Below, piece after piece: positions 9,165-17,755 of a DNA stretch of 40,788 nucleotides (its first letter is position 1; each line of letters begins with the position of its first letter). The position numbers and the translations under genes were made by a program. This stretch comes from CBIFWW01 sp966186435 (GTDB taxonomy: Bacteria > Pseudomonadota > Gammaproteobacteria > Enterobacterales > Enterobacteriaceae). The notes under the pieces are model-generated. The model had not been told where the DNA came from and searched no databases. It was given only the letters and a program-made list of their open reading frames with translations. The stretch is from the NCBI GenBank assembly GCA_966186435.1, contig CBIFWW010000012.1:1-40788 (forward strand), given 5' to 3'.

Positions 9165-11288
9165 ATGAATTCTCTGTTTGCCAGTACGGCACGTGGCCTC
9201 GAAGAGTTATTAAAAGCAGAACTGGAAACCATCGGCGCCAGCGAGTGCAAGGTTGTCCAGGGCGGCGTGCATTTCCAGGGTGACACTCGCCTGGTTTACC
9301 AGAGCCTGATGTGGAGCCGGCTGGCATCGCGCATTCTTTTGCCCCTGGGCGAATGCAAAGTATACAGCGATCTCGATCTCTATCTCGGCGTGCAGGCCAT
9401 TGACTGGACTTCCATGTTCGCTCCGGAAGCCACCTTTGCGGTGCACTTCAGCGGCCTGAATGACACCATCCGTAACAGCCAGTATGGCGCCCTGAAGGTA
9501 AAGGACGCCATCGTCGACAGCTTTACCCGTAAGCAGTTGCCGCGCCCGAACGTGGACCGCGAGAACCCAGATCTGCGTATTAATGTGTGGCTGAATAAAG
9601 ACGTAGCCAGCATTGCTATCGACCTGAGCGGCGAAGGCCTGCATCAGCGTGGCTACCGTGACGCCACCGGCCAGGCCCCTATCAAAGAGACTCTTGCAGC
9701 GGCCATCGTTAAACGTTCCGACTGGCAGCCGGGCACCCCGCTCTTGGACCCAATGTGTGGTTCCGGTACTCTGCTGATTGAAGCCGCGATGATCGCCACC
9801 GACCGTGCGCCGGGCCTGCACCGCCTGCACTGGGGCTTTACTGGCTGGGCGCAGCACAATGCAGAAATGTGGAACGAAGTACGTTCTGATGCCCAGGCCC
9901 GTTTCCGTGCCGGGTTGGCGGCTTATGAATCCCGTTTTTACGGCTCCGATAACGACAGCCGGGTGATTGAACGCGCCCGCACCAACGCCCGTCGCGCCGG
10001 CCTGGCTGACTTAATCAGCTTTGAAACCCGTGACGTTGCCCAGCTGAAAAACCCACTGCCGGAAGGCCCGGTAGGTACGGTTATCAGCAACCCGCCTTAC
10101 GGTGAGCGTCTGGAGAGCGAACCGGCGCTGATTGCGCTGCACAACATGCTGGGCCGGATTCTGAAAAACCAATTTGGCGGCTGGCGTCTGTCTATTTTCA
10201 GCGCCTCCCCGGATTTGCTGAACTGCCTGCAACTGCGTGCCGATCGCCAGTACAAAGCCAAAAACGGCCCGCTGGACTGTGTGCAGAAAAACTACCAACT
10301 GGCAGAGCAAGCCAACGGCGGCCAGGCCTCGGCCATGACCATCGCCGAAGACTATGCCAACCGCCTGCGTAAAAACGCCAAAAAGCTGGATAAGTGGGCA
10401 CGCCAAGAGGGTATCGAGTGTTACCGTATTTATGATGCGGATCTGCCGGAGTACAACGTGGCCGTGGACCGTTATCAGGATTGGGTAGTAATTCAGGAAT
10501 ATGCGCCGCCGAAAACTGTCGATGCCACCAAAGCGCGTCAGCGCCTGTTTGATGTGATCTCCGCCACCCTGGCGGTGCTGGAAATTGCCCCGAATAAACT
10601 GATCATGAAAACCCGTGAGCGCCAGAAGGGTAATAACCAGTATCAGAAAATGGCTGAGAAAGGTAACTACCTGGAAGTGGGTGAATATAACGCCCGCCTG
10701 CTGGTTAACCTGACGGACTATCTGGATACCGGTTTGTTCCTCGACCACCGTATCGCCCGCCGCACCTTAGGCCGAATGAGCCAAGGCAAAGATTTCCTGA
10801 ATCTGTTTGCTTATACCGGCAGCGCCAGTGTGCACGCTGGTCTTGGCGGGGCACGTAGCACCACCACCGTGGACATGTCGCGTACCTATCTGGAATGGGC
10901 GGAGAAGAACCTAAGGCTCAACAACCTGAGTGGCCGTAACCATCGCCTGATTCAGGCTGATTGTCTGTCCTGGCTGCGGGATGCCCAGGAGAAATTCGAC
11001 CTGATCTTTATCGATCCGCCGACCTTCTCTAATTCCAAGCGTATGGAAGATACCTTTGACGTGCAGCGCGACCATCTGGCGCTGATGAAAGATTTAAACC
11101 GCCTGCTGCGCGCTGGCGGCACCATTATGTTCTCCAATAACAAACGCGGGTTCAAGATGGATCTCGAGGGTCTGGCCGCCCTGGGGTTAGAGGCAAAAGA
11201 AATCACCCATCAAACTCTGTCCCAGGACTTTGCCCGTAACCGCCAGATCCACAACTGCTGGTTGATTACCCGCGTGAATAAAGGATAA
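9165..11288 (+). CDS. rlmL: Bifunctional 23S rRNA methyltransferase RlmKL
   Basis: Fused enzyme that makes m2G2445 (RlmL half) and m7G2069 (RlmK half) in 23S rRNA during 50S assembly. The 707 residues compare with 702 in E. coli. A THUMP RNA-binding domain fills about residues 43-155. The first SAM-dependent domain has LLDPMCGSGTLLIEAA and the N2-guanine signature SNPPYGE with NPPY at 309-312. The second has FLNLFAYTGSASVHAG and FIDPPTFSNSKRM. The upstream ribosome site is weak (GATAAG). Four bases separate it from uup, and it appears to head an operon with uup and pqiABC. Confidence 0.98.
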   Translation: MNSLFASTARGLEELLKAELETIGASECKVVQGGVHFQGDTRLVYQSLMWSRLASRILLPLGECKVYSDLDLYLGVQAIDWTSMFAPEATFAVHFSGLNDTIRNSQYGALKVKDAIVDSFTRKQLPRPNVDRENPDLRINVWLNKDVASIAIDLSGEGLHQRGYRDATGQAPIKETLAAAIVKRSDWQPGTPLLDPMCGSGTLLIEAAMIATDRAPGLHRLHWGFTGWAQHNAEMWNEVRSDAQARFRAGLAAYESRFYGSDNDSRVIERARTNARRAGLADLISFETRDVAQLKNPLPEGPVGTVISNPPYGERLESEPALIALHNMLGRILKNQFGGWRLSIFSASPDLLNCLQLRADRQYKAKNGPLDCVQKNYQLAEQANGGQASAMTIAEDYANRLRKNAKKLDKWARQEGIECYRIYDADLPEYNVAVDRYQDWVVIQEYAPPKTVDATKARQRLFDVISATLAVLEIAPNKLIMKTRERQKGNNQYQKMAEKGNYLEVGEYNARLLVNLTDYLDTGLFLDHRIARRTLGRMSQGKDFLNLFAYTGSASVHAGLGGARSTTTVDMSRTYLEWAEKNLRLNNLSGRNHRLIQADCLSWLRDAQEKFDLIFIDPPTFSNSKRMEDTFDVQRDHLALMKDLNRLLRAGGTIMFSNNKRGFKMDLEGLAALGLEAKEITHQTLSQDFARNRQIHNCWLITRVNKG

Positions 11289-11292
11289 GTAG

Positions 11293-13203
11293 ATGTCATT
11301 AATTAGTATGCACGGCGCATGGTTGTCTTTTAGTGACGCGCCGTTGTTGGACAACACCGAATTGCACATCGAAGAAAACGAATGCGTTTGTCTGGTGGGC
11401 CGTAACGGGGCAGGGAAGTCCACCTTGCTGAAAATCCTCAACAAAGAAATCCCGCTGGATGATGGCCGTATCATCTACGAACAGGATCTCATTGTGGCCC
11501 GTCTGCAACAGGACCCACCGCGCGATGTGGCGGGTACGGTCTATGACTTTGTGGCGGAAGGTGTGGCTGAACAGGCAGTAATCCTTAAGGCTTATCATGA
11601 TATCTCCCAAAAGGTCATGACCGACCCGAGCGATCGCAATCTCAACCAGATGGCGAAGATTCAGGAACAGCTGGACCACCAGGGGCTGTGGCAACTGGAC
11701 AGCCGTATTAATGAAGTGCTGGAGCAGCTGGGCCTTGACCCTAACCCCCAGTTGTCGGCATTATCCGGTGGCTGGCTGCGTAAAGCCGCTTTGGGCCGTG
11801 CACTGGTGAGTGCCCCTCGCGTTTTGTTGCTGGATGAACCAACTAACCACCTGGATATTGAAGCCATCGATTGGCTGGAAGGCTTCCTGAAAACCTTCCA
11901 GGGCAGCATCGTGTTTATCTCCCACGACCGTTCCTTTATCCGCAATATGGCGACCCGTATTGTCGATCTGGATCGCGGTAAGGCCGTGTCTTACCCGGGT
12001 GATTACGACAAATACCTGGTGGCGAAAGAAGAAGCCCTGCGGGTGGAAGAACTGCAAAATGCTGAGTTCGATCGCAAACTGGCCCAAGAAGAAGTGTGGA
12101 TCCGCCAGGGTATTAAAGCGCGCCGCACCCGTAATGAAGGCCGGGTCCGTGCGCTGAAAGCCATGCGTATGGAGCGTGGCGAACGCCGTGAAGTGATGGG
12201 CAACGCCAAAATGCAGGTGGAAGAGGCCAGCCGCTCCGGCAAGATTGTCGCTGAAATCGAAGATCTGCATTATTCAGTCGCCAACAAGGTGCTAGTTTCC
12301 GATTTCACTGCTCAGATTATGCGTAGCGATAAAATCGCCCTGATCGGCCCGAACGGCTGTGGTAAAACCACGCTGATCAAACTGATCCTCGGTCAGTTAA
12401 AGGCTGACAGCGGCAAAGTGCATATCGGTACCAAGCTGGAAGTGGCTTACTTCGACCAGCACCGTGCCGAGCTGGACCCGGATAAAACCGTGATGGACAA
12501 CCTGGCGGAAGGTAAACAGGAAGTGATGGTAAACGGGAAACCGCGCCATGTTCTGGGCTACCTCCAGGACTTCTTATTCCATCCGAAACGGGCCATGACC
12601 CCGGTGCGTGCGCTGTCTGGCGGTGAACGTAACCGCTTGCTGCTGGCTCGTCTGTTCTTAAAGCCAAGCAATTTATTAATCCTCGATGAACCGACCAACG
12701 ACCTGGATGTCGAAACCCTTGAATTGTTGGAAGAGTTGATCGATGGCTATCAGGGCACTGTGCTGCTGGTCAGCCACGATCGTCAATTCGTTGATGATAC
12801 CGTGACCGAATGCTGGATCTTCGAAGGCCAGGGGCGTATCGGCCAGTATGTGGGTGGCTATCACGATGCCCGCGCACAACAGGCCCAGTATCAGTCAATG
12901 CGCAAGCCTGCTGCGGCTAAAGCTGAAGCGGCGCCGGCAGCGGCCAAGCCAGAAACGGTCAAACGCAGCGCCAACAAACTAAGCTATAACCTGCAACGCG
13001 AGCTGGAAGGTATGCCAAAACTGATGGAAGAGCTGGAAGCCAAACTGGGTGATTTACAATCTCAGGTGGCCGACCCGGCCTTCTTTAACCAGGCCCATGA
13101 CCATACCCAACAGGTATTGGCTGACCTGGCGACGGCGGAGCAAGCCCTGGAAGAGGCTTTTGAACGCTGGGAACATCTTGAGTCTCTTAAAAACGGCGGA
13201 TAA
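11293..13203 (+). CDS. uup: ABC-F ATPase Uup
   Basis: Soluble ABC-F protein with two ATPase domains and no membrane part. Uup binds ribosomes and branched DNA, and its loss raises precise transposon excision in E. coli. The 636 residues match the family (635). Domain 1 has Walker A GRNGAGKST (about 36-44), signature LSGGW and Walker B LLLDEPTNHLD. A charged linker (about 235-310) follows. Domain 2 has GPNGCGKTT, LSGGERNR and LILDEPTNDLD. An alanine-rich hinge leads to the C-terminal coiled coil (about 560-635) that binds DNA. It starts 4 bases after rlmKL, with GGATAA overlapping that stop codon, and pqiA follows after 16 bases. Confidence 0.97.
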   Translation: MSLISMHGAWLSFSDAPLLDNTELHIEENECVCLVGRNGAGKSTLLKILNKEIPLDDGRIIYEQDLIVARLQQDPPRDVAGTVYDFVAEGVAEQAVILKAYHDISQKVMTDPSDRNLNQMAKIQEQLDHQGLWQLDSRINEVLEQLGLDPNPQLSALSGGWLRKAALGRALVSAPRVLLLDEPTNHLDIEAIDWLEGFLKTFQGSIVFISHDRSFIRNMATRIVDLDRGKAVSYPGDYDKYLVAKEEALRVEELQNAEFDRKLAQEEVWIRQGIKARRTRNEGRVRALKAMRMERGERREVMGNAKMQVEEASRSGKIVAEIEDLHYSVANKVLVSDFTAQIMRSDKIALIGPNGCGKTTLIKLILGQLKADSGKVHIGTKLEVAYFDQHRAELDPDKTVMDNLAEGKQEVMVNGKPRHVLGYLQDFLFHPKRAMTPVRALSGGERNRLLLARLFLKPSNLLILDEPTNDLDVETLELLEELIDGYQGTVLLVSHDRQFVDDTVTECWIFEGQGRIGQYVGGYHDARAQQAQYQSMRKPAAAKAEAAPAAAKPETVKRSANKLSYNLQRELEGMPKLMEELEAKLGDLQSQVADPAFFNQAHDHTQQVLADLATAEQALEEAFERWEHLESLKNGG

Positions 13204-13219
13204 TTAAAAGGAAGTGTCC

Positions 13220-14488
13220 ATGAGTACGTTGCACAGCACGGCAAACCCTATTCTGTGCTCTCAATGCGACCTGTTAGTGGCACTTCCTCCGTTGGAGTCA
13301 GGCCACAAGGCACATTGCCCACGTTGTGGCACCGGGTTGACCACGCGCTGGTCGGCCCGTCGCCAACGACCCACAGCTTATTCTTTAGCTGCCCTGTTTA
13401 TGCTGTTGCTGGCGAACCTGTTCCCCTTCGTGAGTATGAAGGTGAGCGGCATCACCAGCGAAGTCTCTTTGCTCGAAATCCCGGATGTGCTGTTTTCTGA
13501 AGATTACGCCAGCCTGGGTACCTTCTTTATGTTGTTTGTACAGCTGGTTCCCGCCTTTTGCCTGGTCACCGTTCTGCTATTGGTTAACCGGGTTAACCTC
13601 ACGCTGCGGTTAAAAAAACGGCTGGCCTGGGTTTTCTTCCACCTGAAAAGCTGGGGTATGGCGGAGATATTTCTCGCCGGCGTGCTGGTCAGCTTCGTTA
13701 AACTGATGGCCTATGGCGATGTTGGGGTGGGGAGTAGCTTCCTGCCCTGGTGCCTGTTCTGCTTTTTGCAGCTCCGGGTATTCCAGTGTGTCGACCGGCG
13801 TTGGTTATGGGACGATATTGCCCCAATGCCGCCCATCAATCAGCCGTTTAAAATCGGTGTGCAGGGAATACGTCAGGGCTTACGCTCCTGCGCCTGCTGT
13901 ACCGCCATTTTACCGGCTGACCAACATGAATGCCCTCGTTGCCACAGCCACGGCCATGTGCGGCGTAAAAACAGCCTGCAATGGACACTGGCGCTGCTGG
14001 TGACCTCCATCATGCTCTATCTTCCGGCCAATATTTTGCCAATTATGATCACCAACTTGCTGGGGAGCGATATGCCTTCCACCATCATGGCTGGGGTAAT
14101 ATTGCTATGGAGCGAAGGCTCCTGGCCGGTGGCGCTGGTGATTTTCATGGCCAGTATTATGGTGCCGACTTTAAAAATGCTCGCTATTGGCTGGCTGTGT
14201 CTTGATACCAAAGGTATTGTGGATCGTGATGGCGAACGGATGCATTTAATCTATGAGATTGTTGAATTTGTTGGCCGCTGGTCAATGATTGACGTGTTTG
14301 TTATTGCGGTACTTTCAGCCCTGGTTCGTATGGGCGCGCTAATGAATATCTACCCTGCCATCGGGGCATTACTCTTTGCCTTAGTGGTGATTCTAACAAT
14401 GTTTGCGGCAGCGGCTTTTGACCCACGGTTATTGTGGGACCGCTTGCCTGATTCGGCCCATGAGGAGCCTGTAGAGCATGGAAACTAA
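13220..14488 (+). CDS. pqiA: Intermembrane transport protein PqiA
   Basis: Inner-membrane component of the Pqi system, which with PqiB and PqiC forms a bridge for lipid movement between inner and outer membranes. The 422-residue protein has two repeats, each with a zinc-ribbon pair followed by about four membrane helices: C-x2-C in LCSQCDL with HCPRCG near the start, and CACCTA with CPRCHSHG near residue 220. Strongly hydrophobic stretches include LAALFMLLLANLFPFVSM and LALLVTSIMLYLPANILP. AAGGAAG lies 6 bases before the ATG at 13220; a GTG two codons earlier (13214) overlaps that site and is less likely. Its end overlaps pqiB by 11 bases. In E. coli pqiAB is induced by paraquat through SoxS and also by RpoS; I saw no clear SoxS box here. 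Confidence 0.96.
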   Translation: MSTLHSTANPILCSQCDLLVALPPLESGHKAHCPRCGTGLTTRWSARRQRPTAYSLAALFMLLLANLFPFVSMKVSGITSEVSLLEIPDVLFSEDYASLGTFFMLFVQLVPAFCLVTVLLLVNRVNLTLRLKKRLAWVFFHLKSWGMAEIFLAGVLVSFVKLMAYGDVGVGSSFLPWCLFCFLQLRVFQCVDRRWLWDDIAPMPPINQPFKIGVQGIRQGLRSCACCTAILPADQHECPRCHSHGHVRRKNSLQWTLALLVTSIMLYLPANILPIMITNLLGSDMPSTIMAGVILLWSEGSWPVALVIFMASIMVPTLKMLAIGWLCLDTKGIVDRDGERMHLIYEIVEFVGRWSMIDVFVIAVLSALVRMGALMNIYPAIGALLFALVVILTMFAAAAFDPRLLWDRLPDSAHEEPVEHGN

Positions 14489-16115
14489 AAACGGGGAAGC
14501 CAAGGTGAGGAAGCTTAAACGTTTTTCTCCGGTCTGGATCTTCCCGATCGTGACTGCGCTGATCGGGGCGTGGATCTTGTTTTACCACTACAGCCATCAA
14601 GGGCCAGAAGTGACGCTAATTACCACCAATGCCGAAGGCATTGAGGGTGGGAAAACCGCAATCAAAAGCCGCAGTGTGGATGTGGGGGTGGTGGAAAGCG
14701 CGGTGCTGACGGATGATCTGCACCACGTGGAAATTAAAGCCCGCCTTAACGCCGGTATGGAAAAGTTGCTCCACGGTGATTCGGTGTTCTGGGTAGTCAA
14801 ACCACAGATTGGCCGTGAAGGTGTCACCGGCCTGAATACGCTGCTTTCCGGGGCCTATATCGAACTTCAGCCCGGTACTAAGGGCACGGCGACTGAGCGC
14901 TATGATCTGCTGGATGCACCGCCGTTGGCACCACCGGATGCCAAAGGTATTCGTATCATGCTGGATAGCGAAAAAGCCGGGCAGCTTAACCCAGGTGACC
15001 CGGTACTTTTCCGTGGCTACCGCGTGGGATCCGTGGAAACCAGCACCTTTGATGCGGCCAACCGTACTATCAGTTACCAGCTGTTTATCAGCGCGCCAAA
15101 TGATCGCCTGGTTACCAGTAATGTCCGGTTTTGGAAAGACAGCGGTATTGCGGTGGATCTGACCTCCGCCGGGATGCGCGTCGAGGTGGGTTCCCTGACT
15201 ACATTATTCAGCGGTGGTGTTAGCTTTGACGTACCGGACGGCTGGGATATCGGGCAGCCGGTGAAAGACCACTCCGAATTCCGCCTGTTTGACGACCAAC
15301 GCAGCATTCAGGATTCCCTGTATACCAACCACATGGACTTCCTAATGTTCTTCAAGGACTCGATACGTGGTCTGCAACCGGGTGCGCCGGTAGAATTCCG
15401 CGGGATCCGCATCGGGACTGTATCCAGAGTGCCATTCTTCGTCCGGGGAATGAAGCAGATGCTGGATACTGACTACCGCATTCCGGTGCTGGTGCGTATT
15501 GAACCTGAGCGTTTGCAAAATCAGCTGGGTGAAGAGCCTTCGATGAATCACATCAGTGAACTTGTGAAGCGCGGCCTGCGGGGGTCATTAAAAACCGGCA
15601 ACCTGGTCACCGGCGCGCTGTTTGTGGATGTGGACTTCTATCCCCAGGTACCGTCTATCACCGACTCCAAAGATTACGACGGCTATACTGTGATCCCAAC
15701 CGTGTCCGGCGGATTAGCCCAAATCCAACAGAAGCTGGTGAATACTCTGGATAAAATTAACAATCTGCCGCTTAACCCGATGCTACAGCAGGCCACCAGT
15801 TCGCTGAATGAAAGCCAGCGCACCATGCAGGAACTGCAAAAAACGCTCTCCAGCCTTAATAAGCTTATCGACAATGATTCCACCCAAAAACTGCCGGGCG
15901 ATATGCAGAAAACCCTGCGTGAGTTGAACCGCAGCATGCAGGGCTTCCAGCCTGGCTCTGCGGCATACAACAAGATGGTGGGTGACATGCAGCGCCTGGA
16001 TCAAGTTCTACGCGAGTTGCAGCCGGTTCTCCGGACGCTGAATGAGAAGAGTAACGCGCTGGTGTTCGAAGCCAAGGATAAAAAAGATCCACAGCCGAAG
16101 AGGGCAAAACAATGA
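14478..16115 (+). CDS. pqiB: MCE-family intermembrane transport protein PqiB
   Basis: Periplasm-spanning tunnel protein anchored in the inner membrane, built from three MCE domains and a long helical needle that reaches PqiC in the outer membrane. The 545 residues agree with 546 in E. coli. One signal-anchor helix (about 16-37, WIFPIVTALIGAWILFYH) is followed by MCE domains at roughly 44-145, 160-260 and 285-395. The three begin with GPEVTLITTNAEGIEGG, GIRIMLDSEKAGQL and MDFLMFFKDSIRGLQPG. A coiled-coil region from about 415 (LNPMLQQATSSLNESQRTM) runs to a lysine-rich C-terminus. Overlaps with pqiA (11 bases) and pqiC (4 bases, ATGA) indicate coupled translation. Confidence 0.97.
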   Translation: METKNGEAKVRKLKRFSPVWIFPIVTALIGAWILFYHYSHQGPEVTLITTNAEGIEGGKTAIKSRSVDVGVVESAVLTDDLHHVEIKARLNAGMEKLLHGDSVFWVVKPQIGREGVTGLNTLLSGAYIELQPGTKGTATERYDLLDAPPLAPPDAKGIRIMLDSEKAGQLNPGDPVLFRGYRVGSVETSTFDAANRTISYQLFISAPNDRLVTSNVRFWKDSGIAVDLTSAGMRVEVGSLTTLFSGGVSFDVPDGWDIGQPVKDHSEFRLFDDQRSIQDSLYTNHMDFLMFFKDSIRGLQPGAPVEFRGIRIGTVSRVPFFVRGMKQMLDTDYRIPVLVRIEPERLQNQLGEEPSMNHISELVKRGLRGSLKTGNLVTGALFVDVDFYPQVPSITDSKDYDGYTVIPTVSGGLAQIQQKLVNTLDKINNLPLNPMLQQATSSLNESQRTMQELQKTLSSLNKLIDNDSTQKLPGDMQKTLRELNRSMQGFQPGSAAYNKMVGDMQRLDQVLRELQPVLRTLNEKSNALVFEAKDKKDPQPKRAKQ

Positions 16116-16678
16116 AAAAATGGCTCCCCCTGATATTGGCCGGGCTGCTGGTGGGATGCAGCAGCAGTAGTGATAACAAAACCTACTATCAACTGCCGCT
16201 GCCGGTGCAACCAGTGGCGCCAGCTAGCCAGGGGCAAAGCGGGAAACTACTGTGGGTGGAGCAAGTCTCTATCCCAGATTACCTGGCGGGGAATGGTTTG
16301 GTTTACCAAACCACCGATGTGCAATATGTGATAGCCACAAGTAATCTGTGGGCCAGCCCGCTGGATCAACAACTTAAAACCACCCTGGTGGCAAATTTAA
16401 GTGCCAGTCTGCCGGGGTGGGTGGTTTCAGCACAACCGTTGGGAAGTGACCAAGCCGTTTTAAACGTCAATGTGACGGGCTTCCAGGGCCGCTATGACGG
16501 CCATGTGATTGTCAGTGGCGAGTGGTTATTGAATAACAATGGCCAACTCATTAAGCGCCCATTCCAACTGGAGTTGAAACAGCAGGCTGATGGTTATGAT
16601 GCCCTGGTGAAAACCTTGGCAGAAGGGTGGCAGCAGGAGGCTCGGGCTATTGCCAGCCAGGTTGCTCGCCAGTCGTAA
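16112..16678 (+). CDS. pqiC: Outer-membrane lipoprotein PqiC
   Basis: Lipoprotein partner of PqiB that forms the outer-membrane end of the Pqi bridge. The signal sequence ends in the lipobox LLVGC with the lipidated cysteine at residue 16. Serine at +2 lets Lol sort it to the outer membrane. The 188-residue length fits the family (ABC-type transport auxiliary lipoprotein fold, about residues 28-180). Its ATG overlaps the pqiB stop codon, so the two are translationally coupled. A strong terminator follows and closes the rlmKL-uup-pqiABC unit. Confidence 0.95.
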   Translation: MKKWLPLILAGLLVGCSSSSDNKTYYQLPLPVQPVAPASQGQSGKLLWVEQVSIPDYLAGNGLVYQTTDVQYVIATSNLWASPLDQQLKTTLVANLSASLPGWVVSAQPLGSDQAVLNVNVTGFQGRYDGHVIVSGEWLLNNNGQLIKRPFQLELKQQADGYDALVKTLAEGWQQEARAIASQVARQS

Positions 16679-16696
16679 GTAAATTTTCTTAAAGAT

Positions 16697-16735
16697 AAAG
16701 CCGCTGCTGAGCCAATGTTCAGCAGCGGCTTTTCT
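16697..16735 (+). terminator. Rho-independent terminator after pqiC
   Basis: A 14-bp stem AAAGCCGCTGCTGA / TCAGCAGCGGCTTT with an 8-base loop runs into a T-rich tail 18 bases after pqiC. Confidence 0.92.
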
Positions 16736-16823
16736 TTTAGCCCACAGGAAGTTATCTAATTTTTAACCAAAATTAGCTGAGCAATATAGCTGGTGAATGT
16801 TTCACTCGTATGAATTTTGAGCA

Positions 16824-16852
16824 TTGACGAATCAAATCGGCCAAGGTAAACA
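16824..16852 (+). promoter_or_regulatory. Candidate rmf promoter
   Basis: TTGACG and TAAACA are separated by exactly 17 bases, about 73 bases before the rmf start. The -35 is good and the -10 weak, as can be expected of a promoter that depends on ppGpp and growth rate. No other pair in the gap is better. This is inference from spacing and similarity only. Confidence 0.35.
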
Positions 16853-16924
16853 TAAAGGTGATTGCTCAATCGGCAGCAATGACTGTTTTCATTTCCACCA
16901 GATTAAGAATGAGGGAAACGAGGC

Positions 16925-17092
16925 ATGAAGAGACAAAAACGAGATCGTCTGGAACGGGCTCATCAACGTGGTTATCAGGCCGGTATTACCGGGCGTCCGA
17001 AAGAAATATGTCCTTATCAGGCACTTAATCAAAGATCGTACTGGATGGGAGGCTGGCGAGAGGCGATGGAGGATAAGGCCCTGGTTGCCTGA
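16925..17092 (+). CDS. rmf: Ribosome modulation factor
   Basis: A 55-residue basic protein that binds 70S ribosomes in stationary phase and dimerises them into inactive 100S particles. Translation of 16925-17092 gives MKRQKRDRLERAHQRGYQAG followed by a segment with PKEICPYQALNQR and WMGGWREAM. This is the full Rmf family pattern, and the length is identical to E. coli. GAGGG lies 9 bases upstream. The gene sits between pqiC and fabA as in E. coli. In E. coli it is controlled by ppGpp and CRP; I saw no clear CRP site here. Confidence 0.96.
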   Translation: MKRQKRDRLERAHQRGYQAGITGRPKEICPYQALNQRSYWMGGWREAMEDKALVA

Positions 17093-17104
17093 TGGACTGT
17101 CTCT

Positions 17105-17138
17105 TTAAAAAAAGAAACCTCCGCATGGCGGAGGTTTC
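17105..17138 (-). terminator. Terminator between rmf and fabA
   Basis: Perfect 11-bp stem GAAACCTCCGC / GCGGAGGTTTC with a 3-base loop. On the minus strand it is followed by TTTTTTT, so it is a good terminator for fabA. On the plus strand the tail is poor, though it may still define the rmf 3' end. Confidence 0.85.
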
Positions 17139-17162
17139 GCATTTCCGGGGCAGGATAGCTGC

Positions 17163-17681
17163 TTAGAAAGCAGAAGTATCCTTGAACAGACCCACTTTCA
17201 GATCGTTGGCGGTGTAGATAACACGGCCATCAACCAGCACTTCACCATCCGCCAGGCCCATGATTAGGCGGCGGTTCACAATACGTTTAAAGTGAATACG
17301 GTAAGTCACTTTTTTGGCAGTTGGCAGAACCTGGCCGGTGAATTTAACTTCACCCACACCCAGCGCACGCCCTTTACCTTCGCCACCCAGCCAGCCGAGG
17401 TAGAAACCTACCAGCTGCCACATGGCATCCAGACCCAGACAGCCCGGCATCACCGGATCGCCGATAAAGTGGCAACCAAAGAACCACAGGTCAGGGTTAA
17501 TATCCAGCTCAGCTTCAACGTAGCCTTTATCGAAGTTGCCACCGTCCTCGGTCATTTTGACCACGCGGTCCATCATCAGCATGGAAGGTGCCGGCAGCTG
17601 CGGGCCTTCAGCCCCGAACAGCTCGCCACGCCCGGAGGCAAGAAGATCTTCTTTCGTATAGGATTCGCGTTTATCTACCAT
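17163..17681 (-). CDS. fabA: 3-hydroxydecanoyl-ACP dehydratase/isomerase
   Basis: Homodimeric hot-dog-fold enzyme of type II fatty-acid synthesis. It dehydrates 3-hydroxydecanoyl-ACP and isomerises trans-2 to cis-3-decenoyl-ACP, the branch point to unsaturated fatty acids. The 172 residues match E. coli without gaps. The active-site histidine is His71 in FFGCHFIGDPVMPG and the aspartate is Asp85 in GLDAMWQL. The promoter region holds adjoining FadR (activator) and FabR (repressor) sites, so control by acyl-CoA and by membrane unsaturation is conserved. lonH lies upstream in the same direction, and the promoter overlaps its 3' end. Confidence 0.98.
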   Translation of the reverse strand: MVDKRESYTKEDLLASGRGELFGAEGPQLPAPSMLMMDRVVKMTEDGGNFDKGYVEAELDINPDLWFFGCHFIGDPVMPGCLGLDAMWQLVGFYLGWLGGEGKGRALGVGEVKFTGQVLPTAKKVTYRIHFKRIVNRRLIMGLADGEVLVDGRVIYTANDLKVGLFKDTSAF

Positions 17682-17714
17682 GTCTACTTTAAGCCTTATT
17701 TTAATGAAGCACGA

Positions 17715-17743
17715 AGGTTAGCGAACACTTGTACGCTGAACAA
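17715..17743 (-). promoter_or_regulatory. fabA promoter (-35/-10)
   Basis: Read on the minus strand, TTGTTC (17743-17738) and TAACCT (17720-17715) are separated by exactly 17 bases. The spacer is filled by the FabR palindrome and the -35 by the FadR site. The start of transcription would fall about 30 bases before the fabA ATG. Confidence 0.6.
17720..17737 (-). promoter_or_regulatory. FabR operator in the fabA promoter
   Basis: AGCGTACAAGTGTTCGCT (minus strand) is an 18-bp near-palindrome of the form AGCGNACA-N2-TGTNCGCT, the pattern known for FabR (YijC) sites at fabA and fabB. It occupies the spacer between the promoter hexamers, which suits a repressor. Confidence 0.75.
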
Positions 17744-17755
17744 GTCCGATCAGTT
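17739..17755 (-). promoter_or_regulatory. FadR site activating fabA
   Basis: AACTGATCGGACTTGTT (minus strand) fits the FadR consensus ANCTGGTCNGACNTGTT at all but one defined position. It lies immediately upstream of, and overlapping, the -35, where FadR activates fabA in E. coli. It also overlaps the last codons of lonH. Confidence 0.8.

Noticed and set aside
10011..10748. 245-residue minus-strand open frame inside rlmKL
   Set aside because: Shadow of a highly expressed-type coding sequence; no independent support.
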